A stretch of DNA of 64,000 nucleotides, taken from NCBI GenBank assembly GCA_037447655.1, contig JBBHKE010002632.1, positions 434,477 to 498,476 on the forward strand, given 5' to 3'. The notes under the pieces were generated by a model. The model saw only the letters and a program-made list of their open reading frames with translations, did no database searches and had not been told where the DNA came from. Position 1 is the first letter of the stretch, and the number at the start of each line of letters is the position of its first letter. The position numbers and the translations under genes were made by a program. The DNA is from Zygnema cylindricum. Lineage: Eukaryota > Streptophyta > Zygnematophyceae > Zygnematales > Zygnemataceae. Positions 43,440 through 54,830 of the stretch are shown here, one piece after another.

Positions 43440-45340
43440 GAACTTCCATAAGGAGGACAGATACTTCGTCCCCCTCCCTCCATGCCTTAACTCCCTCCTC
43501 ACAAATAAGTGCCTCATTCCGCTCTTTGCCCCCCACCCCCCTCTTTCTATGGGCAAACAAATCATCCATAGATTAGCAAAACAAACCTAAACGAACCGGA
43601 AAACACTCTAAAATAATCTTTAGAAACCGTAAAAGGCCCTATTTAACACAAAAAACCCCTAAAAAACTCAAAAAATGCCTTCCCCGCCAAGGGGAGGAAG
43701 ATAAGAGGGACTTAAAAGATGGGAGTGCAAGGAAAGAGGGGAGGGGAGGAGAGGTGGGGTGAGGAGGGAAGAGAGAAGGGTCTACGCAGGCCAGGATATG
43801 GGTAAGGCCGAGGTAGTGCAAGAAATTACAGACATAAAGGGTGGATGGAAGGGAATGGAATGGAAGGGGAAAGGTGTGGGGCGAAGGAGGAGGATAAAAA
43901 ATGAAAAAGTTTAAGAGCGGAAGAAAGAAGAAGGCGAACGGGTAGGGGAGAAAAGGGAATAGGAGGAAGGACAGATAAAAAAAAAACAAGTGTGAGTTGG
44001 AAGAGTGCTAGGTAGGTGGAGAGGCTGGCATTTTTGGGCCTTGGCTTGTTTGCATAAATTTCCTTATGTGTAATTTAACGCTTATTGATTTACCTGAAAA
44101 GAAACATAAATTGAATAAATATTAAGTGCAAATTTACACTGAACACATCAATTCATAAAAAACGAAAAAAAAAAAAAACGAAGATGGACTGTAAATAACT
44201 AAGTGAAAATTCAGAGAAATTCAAATAAAGAGAGCTAAATAAATCGGAAGAAATTAAAGTAAGAAGTTAAAATTCTCATTGATAATCCTCCCAAAATCTT
44301 TAGCCTTTAGGTGGTGATTCACCTCACCTCCCCTTTTTTGCCATACACCCTTTTACGCTTTCGTATAGAGACTTCCTTCGCCTCACCTCCCCCTTTCAAA
44401 CGCATCTCTAACCTCTCTCGCTCAAATATTTTTCTCCTTCTCCGCCTTCAAATGCGTCTCTACCCTCCTTTCTCTAGACTGCTCCCTACCCACCCCTTTT
44501 CAAACACCTCTTTGCCCTCCCCTCTTAACATAATTTTAAACCCTCCTCCCCTCACACATTTTTATACCCTCCACCCCTCACACAGTTCTCTACCCTCTCC
44601 TTCTCGCACACTTCCTTCCCCTCCACCCCTCACACCGTTGTGTTCATACAAGAAGCTATGATATAGTCAAAATTAATTGCATCATCTATACCAAAAAACG
44701 AAAAAGAAATGTTGATTTGATTTAGTCTCTCATTACAAAGCAAAATCTATCAAAATCTAGTTTTTGTTCCAAATTTATGAGCTTATAATTGCTTCACTTT
44801 AAAAGATAATCGCTATCTAAGAATCAAACAAGGCTGGTCAAATTTTTCTTTTTTAGACTACCAATTTCAGATTCCCAGTAGAGTGATTCCCAGTGGAGTG
44901 CACGTTAGTGAGAAAGTGTGCATGCACGCAACACTTTTAATACATGTAGTTGCCACTGTTTTGTTATCGCAAACCTTGGCCGGCCGTGTGAATTGTTGCT
45001 TTTATAACGATAGTCGACGTTCAGAAGCGCATAAATTTTTTTACCGCCTGTTACAATGTTTTGAAAGTCAAACTTGTTCAATCATTTGAACTCAAAATCT
45101 AAATTGAACAGTGTTTAATTGTACCTATATGTACTTAATATGTACAATCTTTGACAAGCTAACGTAAGAGATTGCGCTCAACCAAACAAGTCAATGCGAT
45201 GATCTTTTACGTAGTGAGTTTCGCAGATTCGAGTTTCACAATTGGCGTGGTCCGCATGGACGACACTTGTTCCCACGAGATTAAGGCAACATGATGCTGA
45301 AAAGAAGTAATTAATATTCAATTTCTTAATTTAGACTCTA
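43440..45340. other. Intergenic stretch with purine- and pyrimidine-rich tracts
   Basis: A C/T-rich block lies at 43460-43550, a G/A-rich block at 43660-43990 and a C/T-rich block at 44310-44640 with repeated CCCCTCACAC units. These explain the Pro/Leu/Phe-rich open frames on both strands. No gene or element was recognised. Confidence 0.55.
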
Positions 45341-46199
45341 TATAGAAGAGAGACAGAGTGTCACCATGGCTATCCCCGTAGTAAGAAAGAAACATGCAAA
45401 AAAATATTTAGACTGACAGATAACCAAAATTTTGCCCTTAATGTTGCCCATAACACGATTTGAACCTTGGTTTGCGAACTACTATGTAAACGTACACCTT
45501 ATCCACTAAGGCGTTGGCGAAAAGATACACAAAATGGTTCAATAATATATTAAAGAGTTACGCGACGACACTTTCACTTAACAAACCAAATTGATGAAAT
45601 AACAAATCTAAAACAACAACGCTCGCGAACGCAAATCAAACCGTGTAAAAAACCTGATCTGACGGACGTCGTCTCCGCCACCAAACCCGAGTGAATTTTT
45701 GGCGGCTCTTCGACAAAGCGGCACGCTGTGCCACATGGCGCCACATCATTAGACGTTGGAAAAGATGGGAGGAGGAACATTGGCTTGTAAACTAACAAGT
45801 GTCAACCAAAAGGCCATGTTGTACAATGGCCGTACAAGAAGTACATCGCCCACTATACCTTCTTGTACTATACACTTTTTTGATTAGTGTAGGGCAAGTA
45901 GTAGGTAGCTGTGAGTAGGAGTTTAGGGACTTACCGTGTTTTAGGCGCCCCTTTCTAGGTGACCTTTTGTATTTATAAGCCATCTTTGGCCGACCATAAC
46001 TTACTACTCAGGCGAGCAAATTTAGTGATTATTTTTGCGTTTGACTTAGCAAAGTCTCCTCCTCACAAAGGTGAGGGTGGCGAGATAATCTGATACCACG
46101 GTGGCATTTATTCAATGGGAAAGTTTAAGGGGAAATATTATCCTACAGGCTTAACATAGGCTCCTCATTGTGTGGGATAATAGAGACCACAAAACTTCA
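45340..46199 (+). repeat. Copia-9 LTR (same family as Copia-1 and Copia-5)
   Basis: Shares CCATGGCTA, CGTACAAGAAGTACATCG, TTTTGATTAGT, TGTATTTATAAGCCATCTT and the leader with the family LTRs, and ends CTTCA before a primer-site remnant. The leader hairpin at 46043-46056 reads GACTT/AAGTC where relatives have GACTC/GAGTC. An antisense tRNA-like block is at 45455-45515. The left end is uncertain. Confidence 0.7.
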
Positions 46200-46550
46200 C
46201 GTTATAGACCCACTCTCTAGGGTGACCATATTTAATGGATCAAACTTTCTTTATTGAGATATTATGAGTGAGAGGGAATTTTTTGAGAAGCACCTATGGG
46301 GGATAATGTTTGAGCAAATTCGATGCCCACCTCCACCTACGCTTGGAGGAAGATGTTTTTCTGGCACCTTTGTCACAACATCTGCCAAATCATCAGCCAC
46401 CATCATTAATGATGACGAGAAAGGGAGGAAAATTTATGGAAAGAGAAGAGGGAAGAGTTGCTTCTCGAGGGACTCCATTGTAAAGGTCGATACCAATAAC
46501 AGCACCACGAGCAATGTCTAGCAATGTTTCCAATGGTAGCAATGTTTGCA
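46200..46550 (+). pseudogene. Copia-9 primer site and truncated gag start
   Basis: CGTTATAGACCCAC at 46200-46213 corresponds to the half-tRNA primer site. The open frame at 46264 (MSEREFFEKHLWGIMFEQ) corresponds to the gag start of Copia-1 (MMKGALFEKRLWGIVSG). Similarity fades after about 46500, where short AGCAATGTTTCCAATGG-type repeats begin. No pol is found, so this is a 5' fragment. Confidence 0.6.
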
Positions 46551-46934
46551 ATGGTGACAAGGAGTCAAACCAAACGGTCAAAATATGAAAATTGGAGCTA
46601 TAAGAACAAGGTTGTTAAGCTCTTAATTCTCAAAAATGTAGCGAAAGGTATTGCCAATCCCCTTATGCAAGTTAGATTTTCCTCTACGTTTTACGTATCT
46701 CTTATGAAAAAATATAACACTGGGTCATTATTGCAGCAGCTGCAGTTGGCAAAAAATAAGATTTCAGCTTATACTTACAAGGTAGGAAGTATGAATGGAT
46801 GGACAAATTTAACCCGTCTACAATTTTATAATTTGCGGTGCTGCTTATAGCATAGAATCGCAACTAATATTTACTGGTTCGGTACGGATCGGGTTTTCGA
46901 AAGCCGAGTTTTAAAGGGTAGTTTTATTTCTTTC

Positions 46935-47840
46935 TCTCGGGTGTTGACACTTTCACATGTCAATGTCCAACCAATCACATCAAACACTCTTGAATGTGAT
47001 ATAACAGTAGCGCATGGTTTGGCTCATGACTCAATTGGTGGAATTGGCACTGACACGGGCTTCACAGTGAGGCACAAAGTTTCTCATGTACTACCTCCTC
47101 GCTCCCCGTTTAACAACTTTTAAAGTCCTCGGGTTGACTTGGTTTCATCTATAGGGCTAGGAGAACTTTGGGAGATGTTAGCCTCATTGATCTGAGTTGG
47201 ACCTGCGATTCTTCTCGCGCGTCCGTTTATATGGGCGTGGCGGCTCGAAACGCAACAACTTCTAACGAAAGAGATTACGCTCACTAAGACTTGGTAGACC
47301 TATTTGTGCCATTTGCAGCAAAAAAAATTCGGTACTTTGGACAAGTCTTTTAATGATTTCCTGTGCAACTATCCAAAGAAAACATTTGAAACCTATGGTC
47401 CCAAGAGCCCTTCCTCGAGCCTTCTCGTTGGGTTTTACCGTCAACGATTATCAGTAACCCTTTAATGAGCGCTAGCTACGGCTTCTCTACGGCAAAGCAT
47501 GGTGGCAGATGCTACGGCTTCTCTATGGCAAAGCATGGTGGCAGATGACAGGCGCGACCTCATAGATCTTCCACCAAGGGATCCAATCCACATCCACGAT
47601 CTTTTAGGGTCTGGAGCTTAGTTTGTTAGGGTTGTGTAGTTTTTCCCTTTGTATAGTGTCATCTTTAGTAAATTTGCTTAGTTTTGGTAGTTATTGTAGT
47701 TAAATTTGGTGTCTTCACATTTTTTCTTTACCTTAGTTTCCTTGGGCTATATTTTAGCATTAAGCGCTAATTTCTCTTTTTTGAATCCTTTTGTAACTTG
47801 ATGGTTTTTTCTATCGTACTATTTGAAATAAATATGTTTT
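46935..47840 (+). pseudogene. LINE-E: 3' end of the non-LTR retrotransposon
   Basis: The plus strand reads GFTVRHKVSHVLPPRSPFNN, then in another frame FGTLDKSFNDFLCNYPKKTF and LLVGFYRQRLSV, ending PPRDPIHIHDLLG near 47610. It has more frameshifts than LINE-D. A 36-bp tandem duplication (GCTACGGCTTCTCTACGGCA) at 47475-47546 repeats the ATASLRQSMVAD part of the protein text. Confidence 0.68.
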
Positions 47841-47950
47841 TTTATTTGTTCTTGTCGTCTTTTAGCCCTTCGATTGTTTCACTTTCACTGATGTAGAAAT
47901 AAGCTACGTGTACCAATCTCATGAAGACTTGTATGCAATAAACTACACTA

Positions 47951-48167
47951 CACCACGAATCACTGTTAGTTTTAACATTTTTTTGGCCACTTAATACATA
48001 TTTTCTCCGGGCACACGAGTTGGATTGTGGATTTGACACTTGCAATTGAAAGGTAAGATTCTTATCTTTCGATTCGCGGTCTCAAATAAAATATAGGACA
48101 AGTGTGTAGGGAGAAAATATGTTTTAAGTGGCGAAAATTTTATTTACACTAATAGTGATACACAGTG
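47951..48167. mobile_element. MITE copy 4, 217 bp
   Basis: TA is present on the left (47949-47950); the right flank reads AA, a likely mutation. Arms match copy 3, its partner in the segmental duplication. Confidence 0.88.
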
Positions 48168-48274
48168 AATGTACAAACAATGGAACACTGAATGGTTATA
48201 TTGGGCCAATTTGCGATTTTTTATATTGGGCCAGTACATATATTACATATAATATTGCGAGTATAATAACATAA

Positions 48275-49524
48275 TAATATTTTGAGAATAAGCGAATCAT
48301 CAACAAAAATAGCAATAAAGATTAATCCATTCTCATCTTCAAACAAATAAATAGAGTGATGATAATAAATTTTTATGTATCCCAATTTCATCACACTGTC
48401 ATTTAACTTGATATTCCACTCCCTCAAAGCTTACTTCAGTCCTTACAATTACTTTATCAATCTTTAAACTTGACTTCGTTATCTAATCTCCACAAATATT
48501 TTAAGCAGCGTTATGAAGATTTCGTCTTCCAATTCCCTTTGTACAACAATTGTTTTAATATCCATGTAATTCATCTCTATATCTTCCGCTGCAACAAAAT
48601 TTAACAGAAGTCTAACTAAAATAATTCTACCCACTGGAGCAAAGGTTTCCTCATAATCAATCGCCTTTTTTTTTGTCTACCTCTTAGCAACTATTTAGCT
48701 TTATGTCTCCTTATAGTGTTGTCTAGATTAAGTTTATGTTTTAAATCCCATTTACACCCAATAGGTAGTCTATTTGGAGGACAGTCCACCTGATCCCTAG
48801 TATTAGCCTCCATGATTGATGCAATTTCCTCATTTATGGTCATACCCACTTGTTGCTCTCGAGAGAATTAATTGCCTCAGAATATGTATGAGGTTTATTT
48901 AGGTTTGACAGTTTTGTAAATTTACTATTCACTTGCCTTTCTAGGATCCTTATATTGCTTGTCCTTCCTCTTTCAAATTGAATTGCTAGTATAGAAGGCA
49001 TTATTCGATTATTCCTTGCATACTCCTCAACTCCCTTATCTATAGAGATCATTTTTTTCTCTCTTTCTCCCATTTCGTTTGACAAAGATGGAACTTCCTC
49101 TGTTGGCTAAAGTTTTTTCCTTTGAGCATTTATGATACACTTGCATTGTCTTGATGAATTGTCTCTCTAATTGTAGCTTTTGTCTCACAATTTTGGTAAG
49201 CTTTAATTGTTATTTTTACGGTTTAATATATTTAAATAGATCAATACACTTTTGCTCATCCAATATTATTAGGTGTTTTACAACATTTTTTTTTTCATGA
49301 TCATACACTCTTTATCATTTTAAATTCTCATCATATCCCATTAAAAATTATGGTTTTCCTTTAGCATCCATTTTCAATTAAAATTTCTCTGAGTTAAGAC
49401 TATACACCATTTTTCCGTACACTTTTAGGTGTGATAAGTTTGGTTTTCTACCTGTCCATCTTTCATATGGTGTTTTACACACCTATCGAAATCATCCAAG
49501 GTTTCATCATATTCAAATTCAATT
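48275..49524 (-). pseudogene. Copia-6, 3' portion (integrase end, linker, RT)
   Basis: On the minus strand from high to low: DDFDRCVKHHMKDG, GKPxFLMGYDEN-type text, the linker FERGRTSNIRILERQVNSKF (48900-49000) and RT text ending ENGLIFIAIFVDDSLIL at about 48285-48340, where the element stops short inside RT. It is the second half of an element split by Copia-5. The other half is at 61954-62610. FVDD stands for YVDD. Confidence 0.72.
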
Positions 49525-49529
49525 CCCTC

Positions 49530-50601
49530 TATAGAAATTAATGGTCTTTTTAAAGTATTTTCTAGGTTTGAATAGAAATAAGAAAGAAGCCGAGGCAGTC
49601 TACCTCTAACTTCTCTCTCCAACTCTCAAACTTGTTGCAGTCACTAAGAAATTGGAGAGGGAGCTAGAGCCATGGCTACCTAGGCTATCCAGAGGTTTTT
49701 TCGGGAAAATATGTTTTAGTTAGGGGTTTTATTTACTAAAAGATATGTGCCGGCCACAGGATTTGATCTTGGTATCTACCGGCCGGTAGACAACCGATAG
49801 CCGTTAGACTTAGCCGTTAAGTCTAGAAGTAGTGTTACGTATTATAGGGTTTGATAATTATTTAAACATTAATACGTAGGATAGTTCATTTAACTGTAAC
49901 TTTTTACGGGAGACATATATCCTGTAAATGTAAAAGTACGGAATCCGGTACGGATTCCGGTACAGATAAGAAACCAATACCGCACATTTATTTCTTTAGT
50001 GAAACGAATACCGCGCATGTATATATTAAGGCTACGATGAAATGTGAATTTAATCGGACGGCCGGAATTAACGCCAAGATCGCGGAAGAGGATTTTGGCG
50101 GTTTGTGGTCATCGCCACATCGGATGACACATGGCAAATGACATTGGATTGTTGCATCTTCGAGGATAAACGGAGCGAATCCGGACATACCACGTGTCGA
50201 CATTTAGGCCAGGTCGTACACTGTTCGTACAGAAAGTACAACGGCAGCTGTACTTTTGTGTACGGAACTGAAATCTGATTGGCTCCAAACATCAGTAGAT
50301 AGAGTCTGTGAGAGAGATAGGACTTAGAAAAATAAGAAGATAGGACCCTCTCTCCCAGAGAGCTTCTCTACAAAAGGTCAACTTTGACCCTCCATAACTT
50401 ACTGCTCAGGGGAGCAAATTCAAAGATTCTTTTTGCTATCGACTCACGGGAGTCTTGCCTTCACAGGGGTGAAGTTGGTCAGAGTTACTTTTTCTGCCAA
50501 GGTGGCAGTTATTTTTGCTGAAACACAAAGGGGTCAGAGATATCCTAGAGGCTTATTGGAAGCTGTCGACTCTAAGGACTTATAGAGGTCTCAGAGTTTC
50601 A
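49530..50601 (+). repeat. Copia-5 5' LTR
   Basis: Starts TATAGAAATTAATGG (TGTAGAAATTAATGG in the 3' LTR) and ends GTTTCA. Leader hairpins are at 50403-50416 (TGCTC/GAGCA), 50441-50454 (GACTC/GAGTC) and 50494-50508 (CTGCC/GGCAG). An antisense tRNA-like block is at about 49757-49820. Confidence 0.92.
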
Positions 50602-50617
50602 GGTTATGGGCCCACCC
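50602..50617 (+). other. Copia-5 primer-binding site, half-tRNA type (best copy)
   Basis: GGTTATGGGCCCACC directly after the LTR is complementary over 15 bases to initiator tRNA-Met from its anticodon stem through the CAU anticodon loop (5'-GGUGGGCCCAUAACC). This is the type used by Drosophila copia and yeast Ty5, which prime from a tRNA cut in its anticodon loop. The adjoining LTR end is confirmed by the 3' LTR and the target duplication. Confidence 0.85.
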
Positions 50618-50665
50618 TTTAGAGTATCAATCTTCAATGGAACTGGCTTCATATACTAGGAAAGT

Positions 50666-51725
50666 ATGATGATAGGAGCTCTATGCAAAAAAAGGTTTTG
50701 GGGGATAGTGAGTGGACGATTGGGGTGCCATCAAGTCTTGGAATTCCTCCAGGGTTTGGAGGAAGTAGATTCACCAGAAAAAAGGATCCACCTTCAACAG
50801 AGGAAACTAAAGAAGGAGAGGTAGTTGACAAAGGAAAGGAGAAGGAGGCGACCACACCAACAGCAATTGGTTCAGCATTCATGTCACATATTCTGAGGGA
50901 CAAGGAGAATGATACTGAAACCTGGGACTTTAACAATATGGCCTCAAACCCCTTCATCCTACGCCATCTCACTCAAAGACTTGCATGTCCTCATTTGTAG
51001 GTAGAAAGGGCATCCGATCTTTGGATGGCTCTCATAGAGATGTACCGAAGTGGTACGATTCAGCAACAACAATTCGCTGATCAGAAAGTTAAGGAGTATG
51101 TATACAAAGGGGGAAAGATGTTGGATTTTTCCAATAAACTTCCTACACTCTTCTTGGAGCTATAGAGTGCGGGAAAAGATTTTAGTGAAAAAATCTTTGG
51201 TTAACTGTTTACTGATGAAGTTACCCGATGAGTTCCAGAACATAGTCAACCGTGTGCAGGACTTGCCGGACTCAAGGTGGATATGGAACTCAGTGGTAGG
51301 GATGATTCTCGTTCGGGAGAATACGATTGAGATCCGAAGGGGAGGAAAGAGTGGCCAAGCCTTGGCAACTGCGACCGATTAGAGGAACAAGGAATCCCGG
51401 AAACCGGTCGAAAAATATGGGGGGAGGGAGCAAAAAAATTAGACTGACGAGTTCGGACGAAGGGCTCCCAAAGGTTTATGTCATTTTTTTCAGAAACTTG
51501 GGCACTATATGGCAGAGTTCACTAAGCTAACCGAGCTTCGGTTAAAGGAGGGGTTGACCGGTGGTACCCCAAGAGGAAAGAAAAAGGCTCTTCTGACACA
51601 AGTTCATGAGGCGGAATTTGAGGACGAGGACGATGAGCTCCTTTTAAATGAGGTGTTGGAGGCGAAAAACGAGGTCGAAATACCACGAAGGCAGAAATGT
51701 GCTTACGGTGGATTGAAAGGTGAAG
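50666..51725 (+). pseudogene. Copia-5 gag remnant
   Basis: Starts at the ATG at 50666 (MMIGALCKKRFWGIVSG). The body is in three frames (TETWDFNNMASNPFILRHL; NCLLMKLPDEFQNIVNRVQD; MILVRENTIEIRRGGKSG). The zinc knuckle at about 51477-51525 reads CHFFQKLGHYMAEF after a one-base shift, with two cysteines lost. The acidic tail (FEDEDDELLLNEVLEAKNEV) is followed by the protease. Confidence 0.75.
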
Positions 51726-51729
51726 CAGG

Positions 51730-54008
51730 CTAGATTGTAGATTCAAGTGCCTCCATGCACATGTGTAAGGATATGCACCTGTTCACCAAGATAAGCAATA
51801 TTACCACCGTAGAGATAGAGTACGGGGATGGGAGGATAGTCATCACTACTCTTGTAGGATCGGTAGATTTGAAAGTGTTAGTAGAAGGAAATACATCCAT
51901 AGTAACATTCTCCGATGTATTGTTTATTCCGGAGCTGAACAAAAACCTCATCTCTACATCCGTATTAGATGATAAGGGTTTTTTTTCTAGCACTAGGGAA
52001 GGAGTCTTTACTGCTAGTTTTGAAGAGGATGTCTATTTCATTGCTGAGAAAGGTAGCCATGGGATGTTTAGGCTTGTTTTAAGTAATGAAAAGAAGAAAC
52101 TTTATCATGTTGGTGTTCATGATATTATGATTGGCATAAGAGGCTTGGGCATGTGAATCTAAACAAGTTAAGAGAGATGAAAAACATGGGAGTGGTGGAA
52201 GGGATTAAGTTTTGTGAGAATGATAATATAAGTGATTGTAGTGGATATGCTCAAGGTAAAACACACAGATTACCCTTTCCTAAAACAGCCACCTATAAGG
52301 GAGAAAAAATTCTAGATCTAGTACACACAGATATTTGGGGACCGGCTAAAGTGCCCTCACTAGGGGGGAAGAGATTTATGATGACTATCACTGATGATTG
52401 GTCTCGGTATTCCCGAGTCTAATTTTTGAAAAACAAGTCCGAAGCTCAGGATTGTTTTAGACAATATAAAGCATGGAGCGAAAAACTCTATGAAACTCCA
52501 ATCAAGGGAATAAAAAGTGACAATGGTGGAGAGTATACTTCTAACTAGTTTGAGGATTTTCTGAGGGAAAATGGGGTCGAACACCAAAAGACAGTTCCAG
52601 AAAACCCGAACAGAATGGGGTAGCTGAAAGGTTAAATAGAACACTAAGTGATAGTGCTACAAGTATGTTATCAGATAAGAAGATAGGAAAAAGGTTTTGG
52701 GCAAAAGCAATGAACTGTGCCAATTACCTCAAAAATAAAGTTCTCACTTCAGCTATAAAAGATAAAACACCTTATGAGAGATGGACAGGCCTGAAACCAA
52801 ACATATCTCACTTAAAGGTTTTAGGCAGTCAAGTATTCAGTCTAGATACAGATCGGTCTAATTGGAAGCTAGATTCTAAAGGAAAACCGGGATACTTATT
52901 AGGATATGATGAGGATGTTAAAGGATATAGAGTTTATGATCTAAAAAGGGAAGATATAATCTTTGTAAATCATCTAGTAGTTATGGATGAAGGAAAGTCT
53001 GTGGATCCCTTCAAATATACAAAGTCAGTAAAAATCAGATTTGAGTCAGAAAATTCCGATGACTTTGAGCTTCCCAACAATCCTGGTTTTAGAGAAGATG
53101 ACATTCTTGCTGATACAAATCAGACCGAAAAGGACTCGGTTGTGGAAAATCCAGTGAGAACTCTACCTGAAACGGAAGACGTGGTGGAAATTGATTCAAA
53201 ATATAGGGATAAGGGAGAAGCCGAGTTTGTTCGAAAGAATCCACGAGAACCATCTATTCCGGCCTCAGATTTTGAGGGGGGAAGGAGAAGTAGCAAAAGA
53301 CTACAAGAAGAATAGGTTAATAATAAGGTAACTAAACTATCTCATCAAGATGAACCTCAAACTTATGGAGAGGCAATGACTTGTCCAGAAAGAAACCAGT
53401 GGAAGACAGCCATCAATCAAGAGATGGCCTCAACTATAGCAGCCGATACTTGGGAGCTTCTGGATTGTCCACCTAACCGAAAACCAATCGGTTGTAAGTG
53501 GGTTTTCAAATAAAAACTGAACCCAGATAACACAATCGAGCGCTAAAAGGCCTGATTAGTGGCAAAGGGATTTACACAAAATGAGGGAATTGACTACGAG
53601 GAAACCTTTGCCCTGGTGGTGAGATTTCCCTCTGTCCGCATACTTCTCACCTTGGCAACAGCGGAAGACATGGAAGTGCACCAGATGGACATCAAGACAA
53701 CCTTTTTGCATGGAGAATCAGAAGAGGAGATCTTCATGCGACAACCCGAAGGGTTTGTGGAGGAAGGAGAGGAGAGTAAGGTATGCCGACTGATTAAATC
53801 TCTTTATGATTTGAAACGAGCGCCTCGACAGTGGAATAAGAAGCTTGATGAGTTTCTTACTGGTCGGGGATATATCCGGATCAGCTCAGATCACTCAATC
53901 TATGTTTTCGAAGAGGAGGATGGTTTTATATTTGTTGCAATTTATGATGATGATTTGCTTGTCTTAAGTAAATCAATGGAAAAAAATAATAAACTGAAAA
54001 CCGATCTT
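51730..54008 (+). pseudogene. Copia-5 pol, first part (PR, IN, linker, start of RT)
   Basis: The protease motif reads IVDSSASMHMC at 51734, DSS instead of DSG, just after a TAG. The integrase core holds DLVHTDIWGPAKVPS and SDNGGEYTS with stops at 52420 and 52547. A frameshift near 52610 breaks the NGVAERLN region. 52665-53315 is open (integrase end and linker, FEGGRRSSKRLQEE). RT 53390-54008 contains FALVVRFPSVRILL, MDIKTTFLHGE and the catalytic motif as YDDD (for YVDD) near 53943. The reading stops at LKTDLK, where Copia-7 is inserted. Confidence 0.85.
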
Positions 54009-54013
54009 AAGGG

Positions 54014-54830
54014 TGTTGTTCTACAACCACCGGTGCAGGTGGAGGAGCAGTAGTAGTAGTACAAGTAGACATGATACACTCTCAGAAGCTATCAAGAATC
54101 CTACCAAACAGCTGTTCTTAAGTTCTCACCAATTCTTATACAAGCATCCAAACCTCACAAAACTCTATCAGAAAAAAAAGTAAGATAAACAGTGATAACT
54201 CCCAAAGTTATAGCACAATTGACCCGACAACACTCAAGATATAATACTCAGAAGTTTTCCAAAAACTGTCTACAGTTTTACAACTTGGAAGTCTGGATAC
54301 ATGATATGTTCCGAGTCCTAAGTCTTATACTTGTGTTGAACTTGCAACACTAGTGTACTTGAGAGGTATGTCAAACCACTAAGCTACCACTAATCTGTCA
54401 AGCTACCACTGCGCTACCACTACGCTACCACTGAGCTATCACTAAGCTACCACTGAGTTACCTTCTAAGTTACCACTAAGTTCCCACTAAGTTGACTAGA
54501 ATGGTATCTATTGCAGTTGCTCTATCCTGTACAAAAAAATCAGACGTTGCGTTGTCCGTACAGACCATATCAAATATAATCGTGGTTGCCTTGTCCTGTC
54601 TGTGTTGCAGCTTCGCTGTTGCGCTGCTTTGCTGCTGCGCTGCTCTGTTGTATAGCAGCTGCTCTGCTGTATAGCAGCTGCTCTGTTGTATAACAGCTGC
54701 TTTGCTTTATAGCATTTGTGCTGCTCTGTTGTATAGCAGCTGCGTTGCTCTGTCTGTATAGCAGCTGCGGTGCTTTGTCTGTAAAGCAGCTGCGCTGCTC
54801 TAAGACTGAAAGCTTTCCAAAAAGACAACA
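54014..54830 (-). repeat. Copia-7 3' LTR
   Basis: 817 bp, reading TGTTGTCTTTTTGG to CAACA on the minus strand. It contains the gag start codon (complement at 54070-54072) and the first 19 gag codons, as does the 5' LTR. It has two minisatellites: about ten CTACCACTAAG units (54375-54495) and units of about 22 bp with CAGCTG cores (54610-54800). Confidence 0.9.

Larger units (their letters stand above)
46779..48262 (+). repeat. Segmental duplication, copy 2
   Basis: Counterpart of 41978-43438. It ends where the truncated Copia-6 begins (about 48270). It has a private 36-bp tandem duplication at 47475-47546. Confidence 0.8.

Noticed and set aside
43639-43989. 116-codon Phe/Pro/Leu-rich minus-strand frame resembling a membrane protein
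   Set aside because: The hydrophobic look comes from a purine-rich tract read on the other strand; no membrane-protein pattern beyond composition.
44311-44661. 116-codon plus-strand Ser/Pro/Leu-rich frame
   Set aside because: Low-complexity C/T tract with repeated CCCCTCACAC units.
45455-45515. Functional tRNA gene on the minus strand
   Set aside because: A- and B-box-like text is present, but the anticodon, T and acceptor stems do not pair well, and the segment sits inside a copia LTR; kept only as a tRNA-like block.
54375-54495. CRISPR-like array of CTACCACTAAG units
   Set aside because: Units are contiguous 11-mers without spacers, lie inside a retrotransposon LTR and occur in both LTR copies; the DNA is eukaryotic.
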